Below are positions 1 to 6,495 of a stretch of DNA of 10,781 nucleotides, piece after piece. Where the stretch lies: assembly GCA_007131625.1 (NCBI GenBank), contig SLQC01000240.1, positions 1-10,781 of the forward strand. The letters run 5' to 3'. The stretch comes from Balneolales bacterium. Its GTDB lineage: Bacteria; Bacteroidota; Rhodothermia; Balneolales; Natronogracilivirgulaceae. The notes below the pieces were generated by a model that searched no databases, was not told the DNA's origin, and saw nothing but the letters and a program-made list of their open reading frames with translations. The position numbers and the translations under genes were made by a program. Each line of letters opens with the position of its first letter. Position 1 is the stretch's first letter.

Positions 1-90
1 AAATAAACCCGAGAAAGTCGTAAAATTCGTAATATTCTGCCAAACCTGTCCATTCTTGAAAGCAATTTTGGACTCTGATCCCCGGAATGG

Positions 91-663
91 TCAGGTGAAA
101 TCGGATTTATGAATAATGCAGTCTAAAAAATGCTCACTCACACGAAATGCTCCAACCGGGCAGAGAGGAGATTTTGCAAGAACTTCTCCCATTTCCGGGA
201 GTTTAACAACCTGGTCCTGGCAAAACATCAGAGCGTTGTACTCCTGCTCAAACGGTTCCATCCAGTTATATTGACGGATCATTTCAAAAGTATGAATTCC
301 GATCAGAAAACCTGCATCCAATCGCTCCACTTTTCCGCCGACAGATTCGGCAATTAACTGGTGGCCAAAACAAACTCCAATAAATTTTCCCCCGGCTTGA
401 TACGATTTTCGCGTGAATTCCTGCAGTTCTAAAATCCAGGAGACTTCATCGTAAACGGAATACCCGGAGCCGGTACAAATAAATGCATCATAATCATCAA
501 GTGATGGAAATTCACCATCACAAACATAAAACTCATTCATTGGCAGCTTGAATAAATTTCTGAACATTTCAGGGTAGGTTCCGTGTTCTTTCTGTAAATG
601 TTTCGGAACATGATCGCAAACTAACAGGGCATTCTTCATAATCCGTTTTATTTTAACCTGCAT
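91..663 (-). CDS. Class I glutamine amidotransferase-like protein, C-terminus degenerate (possible pseudogene)
   Basis: The 190-residue product has the class I glutamine amidotransferase (GATase1) fold signature. GVCFGHQLIAESVGGKVE around Cys98 is the nucleophile elbow, and FICTGSGYSVYD (about 61-72) is the oxyanion-strand region. Such enzymes hydrolyse glutamine to supply ammonia; free-standing GMP-synthase-like members of about 230-240 residues are common and mostly of unknown acceptor. The region that should read G-H-P-E-F-T near the end instead reads IIHKSDFT (His185 kept, the triad Glu missing), and the frame stops at once, so roughly 40-50 residues are absent. No frame in positions 1-90 restores a convincing tail. 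The start may be the second Met (position 639, MKNALLVCDHV), since the first eight residues look unlike the family. It is divergent from the lipoprotein gene on the other strand. I am sure of the family and unsure that the product works. Confidence 0.75.
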   Translation of the reverse strand: MQVKIKRIMKNALLVCDHVPKHLQKEHGTYPEMFRNLFKLPMNEFYVCDGEFPSLDDYDAFICTGSGYSVYDEVSWILELQEFTRKSYQAGGKFIGVCFGHQLIAESVGGKVERLDAGFLIGIHTFEMIRQYNWMEPFEQEYNALMFCQDQVVKLPEMGEVLAKSPLCPVGAFRVSEHFLDCIIHKSDFT

Positions 664-1030
664 CGTTCAACAGGAAATTTGGTTGTGTGCAAGGAGATTT
701 TATGGTGTATTTTTGACAATATCGATAAATAAAAGAAGCTATTTCATCTGGATTATTGCCGGGTTCACAAGTTTTTTCTGTTGATATTGCTTCATTCAAA
801 ATAGATATATATTAAGAATAAGAAGTACAGTAAGGGTAAAAAACCAGGAGTAAGCGTATCCAACGAGGGTAGTATGCGTGCATCTGATACTCAGACTCAA
901 ATTCCGAATTTAACTCTTTTGGAATGAGAATTTTGCCGTTCCGGGTGGAACAAGAATTGACGATTTACCCGCAGTCAATATCTACCAAATAGTCAATTTA
1001 ACATCATTTCTTAAAACATGGAGGGTAGCG
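664..1030. other. AT-rich divergent intergenic region
   Basis: This 367-bp gap separates two divergent genes. It holds no convincing reading frame. The stretch around 781-840 is only about a quarter G+C by count, far below the flanking genes. A small dyad GTTCC-N4-GGAAC lies at 938-951, just upstream of the candidate promoter. The heptamer AGTCAAT occurs at 973-979 and 991-997. I see no RNA gene or riboswitch fold that I could name. Confidence 0.5.
957..984 (+). promoter_or_regulatory. Candidate sigma70-like promoter for the hydrolase lipoprotein gene
   Basis: TTGACG (957-962) is followed after 16 bp by TATCTA (979-984), 46 bp before the ATG at 1031. The -35-like box is five of six to the enterobacterial consensus and the -10-like box four of six. 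If the organism is Bacteroidota-like its main sigma factor prefers a different consensus (TAnnTTTG), which is not seen here, so this is tentative. Confidence 0.3.
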
Positions 1031-2371
1031 ATGAAACGGAGAATATGGGGTATTCTAACTTTTCTTATTATTTTCTTTGGCATAACTTCTTGCGACGTAC
1101 CCGTTACTGTTCAGGAGGCAGAGCCTTTGAATATGGAGCAGCAAGCAGGTATTGATTCAGCTGAATTACTTTTCAGACTTTTCAGACCCAAATGCGAAAA
1201 TGGAGTACTAAGCAGCGGTGCACTGTATGAAATCTGTGTTCCTCGACCTTGGAACCGAGAACTCGTGGTGTATGCTCCCGGTTACCGTGATCCCAATCTG
1301 GATCTAAGGATCAGAGATGACGAAATTGGCGGTTTTTCCGTACAGGAAATTATGAATAATCTCGGATATGCCTTTGCCACAACCAGCTATCACAAAAACG
1401 GTTTATCTCTTCCGGAAGCTCTGGAAGATGTAACTGAACTGGTCGAGCTTACGGATAAATTTACCCGCCCCCCATTGCGCAATGCCTATCTGACCGGACC
1501 ATCGTTTGGAGGGCTGGTCACTGTTTTGGGCATTGAACAATATGCTAATACCTTTAGCGCTGCCCTGGGTGCTTGCGGCCCCTATGGCGACTTTGCATGG
1601 CAACTGAAATATTTGGGTGATTTCCGGGTTGTCTTCGATCATCTTTTTGTGGATGAAATTGTTGAATGGCCTGTTTGGACGATGCCGGGCACAGTGGATG
1701 CAGATTTTATTGCTCAATGGGGCGTATTTGAACCTGCGATCAGAGCCGCAATTCTCGCAGATTGGAATGCTGGAGGAGAGAAAGTAAAACAGTTACTTAG
1801 GATCACCGGCGCACCTGTTGATCTGTCCGATCCTCAAACCACTGTCGAAACCAGTGTCGAGACCGTTGTTGATGTTCTCTGGTACCATGTACATGGCACC
1901 AACGATGCAATGGAAATTATGGAAGGTCAGCCGTATCATAACATTGGTCAGAATTTTGACAATTTGGATGTTAAAAGGTTTACAGCAAATGTAAGTGTAA
2001 AGGATCACTATCAGACCTCCGGGTCGTTACAGCGCCCGCTTGTAACCCTGCACACCCATCTGGATCCGGTTATTCCAATTCAACATCTGGCGTTTTACAA
2101 TGGAAAGGTCAACCCAAAAACCCTTCATACACCAATTCCCGTCCTCAGGTACGGCCACTGTAACTTTACAATCGAAGAGGTAATGGCCGCTTTTGCACTT
2201 ATGATTTTTAAATCCACAAATCAGGACCTGTTGGTATCGACCAGCGTATTTCCTGAACCGGTCCAGCAGCAGTCATTTTTGACAATTGCCCGGGAGCTTG
2301 GGGCATATCCCAAAATCGTCACTCCCCTGGAACTTAAAAAAACAATGGAACCGTATGAACGTGTCAAATAG
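1031..2371 (+). CDS. Alpha/beta-hydrolase-fold lipoprotein, family unassigned
   Basis: The 446-residue product begins with a lipoprotein signal peptide: MKRR, a hydrophobic core, then the lipobox ITSC with acylated Cys21, so it should be anchored in an outer or periplasmic membrane leaflet. The body fits the serine alpha/beta-hydrolase fold. The nucleophile elbow GPSFGG places Ser158, an acid lies at Asp345 in THLDPVIP, and His376 lies in RYGHCNF, in the right order and spacing. An oxyanion strand is likely at LVVYAPGYRDP (79-89). The 160-residue stretch between Ser and Asp (about 185-330) is long and helical-looking, probably a lid that shapes the substrate site. A good ribosome binding site GGAGGG (1020-1025) sits 5 bp before the ATG, which fixes the start. 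No partner gene is adjacent. Substrate is unknown; esterase, peptidase or tannase-like activity are all possible. Confidence 0.8.
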   Translation: MKRRIWGILTFLIIFFGITSCDVPVTVQEAEPLNMEQQAGIDSAELLFRLFRPKCENGVLSSGALYEICVPRPWNRELVVYAPGYRDPNLDLRIRDDEIGGFSVQEIMNNLGYAFATTSYHKNGLSLPEALEDVTELVELTDKFTRPPLRNAYLTGPSFGGLVTVLGIEQYANTFSAALGACGPYGDFAWQLKYLGDFRVVFDHLFVDEIVEWPVWTMPGTVDADFIAQWGVFEPAIRAAILADWNAGGEKVKQLLRITGAPVDLSDPQTTVETSVETVVDVLWYHVHGTNDAMEIMEGQPYHNIGQNFDNLDVKRFTANVSVKDHYQTSGSLQRPLVTLHTHLDPVIPIQHLAFYNGKVNPKTLHTPIPVLRYGHCNFTIEEVMAAFALMIFKSTNQDLLVSTSVFPEPVQQQSFLTIARELGAYPKIVTPLELKKTMEPYERVK

Positions 2372-2504
2372 GGTGGGCGATTTTCTCGATTCCCGCTCGG
2401 ATGCATGTCGACCGACAACCACGAGCTTTCGGTAAGGGTGCGGGAGAATATTCGTTCCGGTTTGAGCGGGAGAGCGTCCTGCACATCCCGGAAGTAACTC
2501 CATC

Positions 2505-2521
2505 TATTTAGGGCTTCCTCA
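2505..2521 (+). repeat. IS left terminal inverted repeat
   Basis: TATTTAGGGCTTCCTCA is the exact reverse complement of 4009-4025. Its inner TCA (2519-2521) is the stop codon of the ancestral transposase frame on the minus strand, so the gene once ran into the terminal repeat. Confidence 0.85.
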
Positions 2522-3912
2522 AAAAGTCTCGCCGGACTTAGCTGCAAATGCGGAGAGATTTAGCACAAATATCGTAGCTGCAATCCAGGTCGTTAGATGT
2601 CTTTGAGTTTAGCCTTGATCTGATTAAGCGAAAGAGCCTGTTTGGCATTGTCAATACGTCCTTCAATATGGTTTCGTTCGCCATATTCAATGCGCTCTTT
2701 TCGTTTCTGGTAGGCGGTTTTATTCTTTTTGGGACCTTTGGGTGCAGCCGTCATGCGAATGCCGTGCTGTTTGCACCAGGATCGGTTGTCATTGGTATGG
2801 TAAATCTTATCACATTGGATCAACTCCGGCCAGGTTCCGGTGAGCAGGCGGTAGGCCTCAGCCTGCTTTTGAAGATCGCCGGCCTCATTATAGGCATCCC
2901 AGCTTAGGGTTTGATGGGTCAGATATCCGCCAAATAGCGACAAACCCAGCTTGGATCCAAACTCCACTTTTTTCCCCTGTTTGCCACGAACAATGGGGCG
3001 TACATGGGGCTGAGAGATGCACACTATGCGATCCGGGCAGCGGCGACTGCGCTCCTCATACATCCTGCGCTGCTGGTCGTAAAGCGTTCGTATGATCTAT
3101 AGCTGGCGTTGACGTCGGTAGCCAAGAGGAAACTCCCGCCCACCGATCATGTCCAGCATCTTGTCAATATGCCCCAGGTTGCGCTCCACGCAATTAAGCA
3201 GATAACGAAGGGTTTTACGGATCGAGGAGGAACTGGCATTCTTCTTTTTCGATTGCCCAAATATCGCTTATGGGCTACCTTGCGATAGGTTCGCGGTTTG
3301 ACCTCAAGGCGGTGGCGCAACCGCTCAAACAGCTCATCGACCAATCTGTTCGGTTTTCACGCGCGCCTCGTTGACCAACGACAAATCATTGGGATAGCGA
3401 ATATACTGATCGGCCACCGTTGTATCGATCTTGAGTTTGCCTTTTGTGGGAATCGGTGGTTCGCCTTGAGCGATCTGCGGCCGGGAGAGCTCGCTTGGCC
3501 GTTTGGGCGACTCGGTCATCTGGATCAGCCTCTTCGAAAAACTCTCGAAGGTCTGCTCGCCAAGTTTTTTACGAAACTCTACGAACAAGGACGGGGCAAA
3601 CAAAGGCTCCGGATGATAGGTCTTTAAACCCAGGAAAAATTGCATATAGGGATTTTCTGAAATCGATTGAAGGGTTTCCTCATCCGAAAGTGTTAATTTA
3701 TGCTTGATGATGAAGGCGCCAATCACCCATCGCGGATCGATAGCCGGAGCACCCAAATGAGGCGAAAACTTTTTCCGGTAGATGGTGACCATGTGATCCC
3801 ATGGAAGCAGATGTCCGAGTTGGATCCATCGGTTGCCCGGATCAAGTTGGAGTTGGCAGAGGTTGGAAAATTCCTCAAATTGGGTTTGGTACTGGGAGGT
3901 GTAGTCAATCAT
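2519..3912 (-). pseudogene. IS5/IS1182-like DDE transposase, four lesions
   Basis: The ancestral product starts MIDYTSQYQTQFEEF at 3912. An N-terminal DUF772-like domain follows (NRWIQLGHLLPWD; GAFIIKHKLTLSDEETLQSI), then the DDE core: first Asp in LKIDTTVADQYIRYP, second in QCDKIYHTNDNRSW, Glu in RNHIEGRIDNAKQ. Four lesions break it. A frameshift near 3340-3347 ends the first frame at 3334. A second near 3255-3265 returns to the original frame (KKKNASSSSIRKTLRYLLN). An in-frame TAG lies at 3097-3099 inside RQRQL-stop-IIRTLY, likely from CAG. A last frameshift near 2593-2600 separates AKLKDI from the typical tail TTWIAATIFVLNLSAF, which stops at 2519-2521 inside the terminal repeat. Because every piece is still easily read, inactivation is fairly recent, or some lesions are sequencing errors. 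Confidence 0.85.
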
Positions 3913-3953
3913 ATGCAAGGTTATTTTGTATAATGTACAAAATAACCTTGCAT
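3913..3953 (-). promoter_or_regulatory. Perfect 18-bp stem-loop touching the transposase start codon
   Basis: Arms 3913-3930 (ATGCAAGGTTATTTTGTA) and 3936-3953 are exact reverse complements around a 5-nt loop. On the minus strand the hairpin ends immediately before the ATG at 3912. A transcript entering from outside the element would fold this stem and hide any ribosome binding site, a way of limiting transposase known in principle from other insertion sequences. No T-run follows, so a terminator is less likely. The role is inferred; the structure is directly visible. Confidence 0.6.
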
Positions 3954-4008
3954 TAAAAACCACAAAAATACCCCTTAAATCAAAGAAAATATTTACTTTA
4001 CGTTATTC

Positions 4009-4025
4009 TGAGGAAGCCCTAAATA
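4009..4025 (-). repeat. IS right terminal inverted repeat
   Basis: TGAGGAAGCCCTAAATA is the exact reverse complement of 2505-2521, at the transposase start side of the element, about 97 bp from the likely start codon. Identity stops right after the 17 bp on both sides. Confidence 0.85.
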
Positions 4026-4312
4026 AGCGACTGCTTTGAAGAGTTACAATAATTTCAGTTTCCCTGCAAAATAATAAATCAGTCATAAGTAGCCGCTTCC
4101 GAAAAACTAATTCACAGGGAAGCTTCCTGGGCCGTGGTCTGGTAACGGTTTGCCGAAGCGCCAAATAATTACCCAAATATCCCGAACCAAATCAGAAAAT
4201 GCAGTCCGCCCGATAACAAGCGTCTGCTGCGCGTTAAAGATGAACTGGAACGGCTGCTACACCGGGTGATGTCCCGAATACAACCCGGCCCTGCATGTCG
4301 TTCTCGAACGAG
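4026..4312. other. Gene-poor stretch next to the IS
   Basis: No complete gene is visible. On the plus strand 4209-4274 reads as a helical, charged peptide (DNKRLLRVKDELERLLHRV) that could be a scrap of a coding region, but it has no start and I cannot name a family. A 10-bp palindrome GGAAGCTTCC lies near 4119. Nothing else is recognisable. Confidence 0.35.
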
Positions 4313-4468
4313 ATCTGTAATCCCGCCAAATTTTTGCTCTCCTCCGTTACACTGCTCCTGCAATTCTTCAATGTAAACTTCCGGTGATTTTTTACCGATA
4401 GCGATATTGATCTCGCTCTGCATGACGGCATAATCGGCAATCGCCGCCTCATATTCCCGGGTCTCAAA
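4313..4468 (-). pseudogene. Gene remnant, loosely like the C-terminal part of DUF262/GmrSD-type proteins
   Basis: About 52 codons read as real protein on the minus strand: REYEAAIADYAVMQSEINIA, then IGKKSPEVYIEELQEQC, then KFGGITD. The block N-I-x-I-G-x-K-x-P-x-x-Y-x-x-E-L resembles a motif I associate with the C-terminal part of DUF262 (GmrSD-like) proteins, some of which act in defence against modified phage DNA. The open frame runs 4169-4543, but the sequence on both sides of this block loses protein character (a run of Ser/Arg after it), and no start or stop fits. It is therefore a scrap, not a gene. The family call is from memory of motif style and is weak; that it once coded is firmer. 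Confidence 0.4.
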
Positions 4469-4590
4469 AGTTTCTTCCGGAGAAGAGAGCCACCAAATTC
4501 CGAAGTCGCCATCGCTTGAATGTGAGGTAAATGCCACTCTCAACAGATCACTACAGGATGGCTCATATAAATCGTCCTTTTCATTTTTAA

Positions 4591-4764
4591 GCCAGGAGAT
4601 TTAACGAAACCCTGGATGCATTTGCCCCGGTAAGACATTTCATCCTTGCAACTGTCGATGGCGACGACCAACACTTTCTGATGGTGGATGCTGACGGTAA
4701 TATCATTGACGAATATACAGAAGATGACTATTATCCATCCTTTGATTATGTTGATGAGAATTAA
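4591..4764 (+). pseudogene. Start-less C-terminus of an unknown acidic protein
   Basis: After a stop at 4588-4590, the frame to the TAA at 4762-4764 gives 57 well-formed residues: RFNETLDAFAPVRHFILATV, then DGDDQHFLMVDADGNIIDEY, ending TEDDYYPSFDYVDEN. It has alternating beta-strand pattern, is very acidic and ends cleanly, like the tail of a small cytoplasmic protein. No ATG lies before the internal Met at 4681, so the 5' part is missing. An alternative is a 27-codon peptide from 4681, for which I see no ribosome binding site. It stands 69 bp before the alkaline phosphatase gene on the same strand. I do not recognise the family. Confidence 0.5.
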
Positions 4765-4833
4765 CTGCAAATGATCGAAGAAACTTTACAACAAATTTGT
4801 TAATCCCAATAAACTGTTCCCAATTAAGAAACT

Positions 4834-5952
4834 ATGTTATCCCCGAAATTGCATCATACATTAACTTTCCTGAGTCTGATTCTGGTTTTCTCATTACTCT
4901 CCTGCAATGAACAACAAGAAGAAAGTCAGGCACCCAAAAACATCATATTGCTGATCGGAGATGGAATGGGTTTTTCCCAGGTGACCGCCGCCAAATATGC
5001 TCATGGACCGTTAAACATGACCAGTACACCCTATTCCGGTGCTATTTTAACGCATTCTGCAGACAACAGGGTTACCGACTCTGCTTCCAGCGCCACGGCC
5101 CTTGCTGCCGGTTTCAAAACAAACAACAGAATGCTGGGAATGCTTCCCGATGGAACAGCCGTTCCGTCTATCGCACACTATGCCAGCGAATTGGGTAAAA
5201 CTACAGCACTGCTCGCAAGCTGCCGTATCACACATGCTACTCCGGCCGGCTTTGCCATACACCACCACGAGCGGGGCGATGAATTTATCATCGCAGAAAA
5301 ATATGTGGACTCCGGTATCGACATGCTGCTGGGTGCCGGTTATGACTACTTTTTGCCTGAAAGTGATGGAGGTGCCCGTGAAGATGATCGCAACCTGATC
5401 GCAGAAATGATGGAACAGGGATACATCTACATTGACGATGAAAACGCTCTGGGCCGTATTGCCGGCCAGGACAAAGTCATTGCATTTCTTGAAGGCCGGG
5501 ACCTGGAAAGGTATCCGGAACGCGGGGACCAAATGAACCGGCTTGCTCTTGCAGCTCTTGACCAACTTTCACAAAATCCGGAAGGATTTTTTATGATGAT
5601 TGAAGGGGCCATGATCGATTGGGCCAGTCATGCCAACGACGAGGCCTGGATGCTGCAGGAAATGCTGGATTTTGACAATGTGATCGGGGATGTGCTGGAG
5701 TTTGCAAAAAACGACGGCAATACCCTGGTCATCATTACAGCCGATCATGAAACCGGAGGTCTTACCATGCCCCGTGAAAGTGATGATCCTGATTTTGTAT
5801 TGGAACACCATTGGTCGACCGGTGGGCATTCGGCACTTCAGGTTCCTGTCTACAGCTACGGACCCTCGGCAGAACTTTTTTCCGGAACCTATGACAACAC
5901 CAAAATAGCCCGTAAGATGTTTTCCCTTTGGGGAAAAACGATCGAAGATTGA
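4834..5952 (+). CDS. Alkaline phosphatase, PhoA family, lipoprotein
   Basis: The enzyme hydrolyses phosphate monoesters outside the cytoplasm to release phosphate. The 372-residue product has a lipoprotein signal (hydrophobic 9-22, lipobox LLSC, Cys24). The PhoA-type two-zinc/magnesium site is complete in order: GDGMG (Asp43), the phosphorylated Ser83 in VTDSASSATA, HATPAG (Thr136), MIEGAMIDWASHAND (Glu257, Asp262, His266), TADHETGG (Asp304, His305) and STGGHSA (His332). It is shorter than Escherichia coli PhoA (471 residues), with reduced insertions after the last metal ligands. The ATG at 4834 has only a weak purine stretch before it, but it gives a proper signal peptide. A 10-bp palindrome ACAAATTTGT (4791-4800) lies upstream and could be an operator; no Pho box is identified. 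A stem-loop follows the gene. I call it intact and probably active. Confidence 0.93.
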   Translation: MLSPKLHHTLTFLSLILVFSLLSCNEQQEESQAPKNIILLIGDGMGFSQVTAAKYAHGPLNMTSTPYSGAILTHSADNRVTDSASSATALAAGFKTNNRMLGMLPDGTAVPSIAHYASELGKTTALLASCRITHATPAGFAIHHHERGDEFIIAEKYVDSGIDMLLGAGYDYFLPESDGGAREDDRNLIAEMMEQGYIYIDDENALGRIAGQDKVIAFLEGRDLERYPERGDQMNRLALAALDQLSQNPEGFFMMIEGAMIDWASHANDEAWMLQEMLDFDNVIGDVLEFAKNDGNTLVIITADHETGGLTMPRESDDPDFVLEHHWSTGGHSALQVPVYSYGPSAELFSGTYDNTKIARKMFSLWGKTIED

Positions 5953-6000
5953 ACGGCAAGTCGTTTATGATGCCGGTTCCGGTGGCGGTGGCGGAATAAA

Positions 6001-6031
6001 CAAGTTCGCGGAGTTTCCGCTTCAGAACTTG
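6001..6031 (+). terminator. Stem-loop after the alkaline phosphatase gene
   Basis: CAAGTTC (6001-6007) pairs with GAACTTG (6025-6031), and within it GCGGA (6008-6012) pairs with TCCGC (6016-6020) around a 3-nt loop, leaving a one-sided TTCA bulge. It lies 48 bp after the stop codon. There is no T-run, so it would be a weak or non-canonical terminator, or a 3'-end stabilising structure. Confidence 0.4.
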
Positions 6032-6137
6032 CGCTAATGTAAATTGACTTATTTATCAGTTTAGGGTAGATGTTGCAGGGAACTCATGCCGTGTCCCACT
6101 CGCATTATTCCAGCGTGCTTCCCCCAATTTACGATAA

Positions 6138-6476
6138 TGCACCCCGCCCACTGCGGACGTACACACTGAAGCTGGCGGTATCAGGGCGATTTCCAGTGGG
6201 TCCATAGCACTGGCAAGCGATACTCCGGAAGGACCATTCGAATACCTTTCCGAGGTCGATGAAGACCACATTCTCCCGGGCACAAAACCGGTCTACTGGA
6301 GCGGGAAATGGTACAGTGTCTTCTCGGGTATTTGGGATGCACTATTTTCACGGGGAGGGGAATGGTCGGATCCACTGCCACTTCGTGTTGCCATTGCAAA
6401 TTATCACCCATCCCTTTTTCAACAGACAGAAAGCGATATATTAACAGACAGAAAGCGATATATAACGGGTTACTGA
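6138..6476 (+). pseudogene. Start-less remnant of a probable exported carbohydrate-active protein
   Basis: After a stop at 6135-6137 the frame stays open to TGA at 6474-6476 (112 residues) with strongly protein-like content: VHTEAGGIRAISSGSIALAS, then DTPEGPFEYLSEVDED, then KPVYWSGKWYSVFSGIWDAL. The A-x-S-x-T-P-E-G-P-F pattern followed by aromatic W-Y strands resembles blades of five-bladed propeller glycoside hydrolases such as GH43, but this is only a resemblance. There is no ATG anywhere in the frame. Just upstream, a plus-one frame from ATG 6070 (ending VLPPIYDNAP) joins it smoothly if one base is removed near 6142-6149, suggesting a frameshift in a longer gene. A 22-bp tandem duplication has shifted the 3' end (see 6421-6463). 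It converges on the PL10 fusion gene, with 19 bp between them. Confidence 0.55.
6421..6463 (+). repeat. 22-bp-period tandem duplication
   Basis: AACAGACAGAAAGCGATATA occurs at 6421-6440 and again, exactly, at 6443-6462, followed each time by T. The period of 22 is not a multiple of three. It lies at the 3' end of the plus-strand gene remnant. Confidence 0.9.
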
Positions 6477-6495
6477 TTGAGCACGGTTCTGAGAA

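Larger units (their letters stand above)
2505..4025. mobile_element. IS5/IS1182-like insertion sequence, inactive
   Basis: The element is about 1.5 kb, bounded by perfect 17-bp inverted repeats (2505-2521 and 4009-4025) and filled by one transposase gene on the minus strand. The ends proper may start at GGGCTTCC (2511-4020), with the outer TATTTA/TAAATA belonging to a palindromic target; a TA target duplication is compatible but cannot be told apart from the palindrome. The transposase is of the DDE type found in IS5- and IS1182-like elements, and it carries four lesions, so the copy cannot move by itself. It sits between the hydrolase lipoprotein gene and a zone of gene scraps. Confidence 0.85.

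Noticed and set aside
2371..2503. Short plus-strand frame containing MHVDRQPRAFGKGAGEYSF and a TCCCGCTC/GAGCGGGA dyad
   Set aside because: It has no ribosome binding site or recognisable family, it is only 34 codons from its ATG, and the dyad has a 65-nt loop. I cannot support a gene or terminator.
4540..4770. A 76-codon minus-strand open frame
   Set aside because: It is antisense to the acidic plus-strand C-terminal remnant, which has much better protein character and a clean stop.
4791..4800. ACAAATTTGT palindrome as an operator for the phosphatase
   Set aside because: A 10-bp AT-rich palindrome arises easily by chance, and no matching site or regulator gene is present, so it is mentioned only in the gene entry.
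5047..5565. A 172-codon minus-strand open frame
   Set aside because: It lies fully inside the alkaline phosphatase gene, and its product is low-complexity and Cys-rich in the manner of an antisense shadow.
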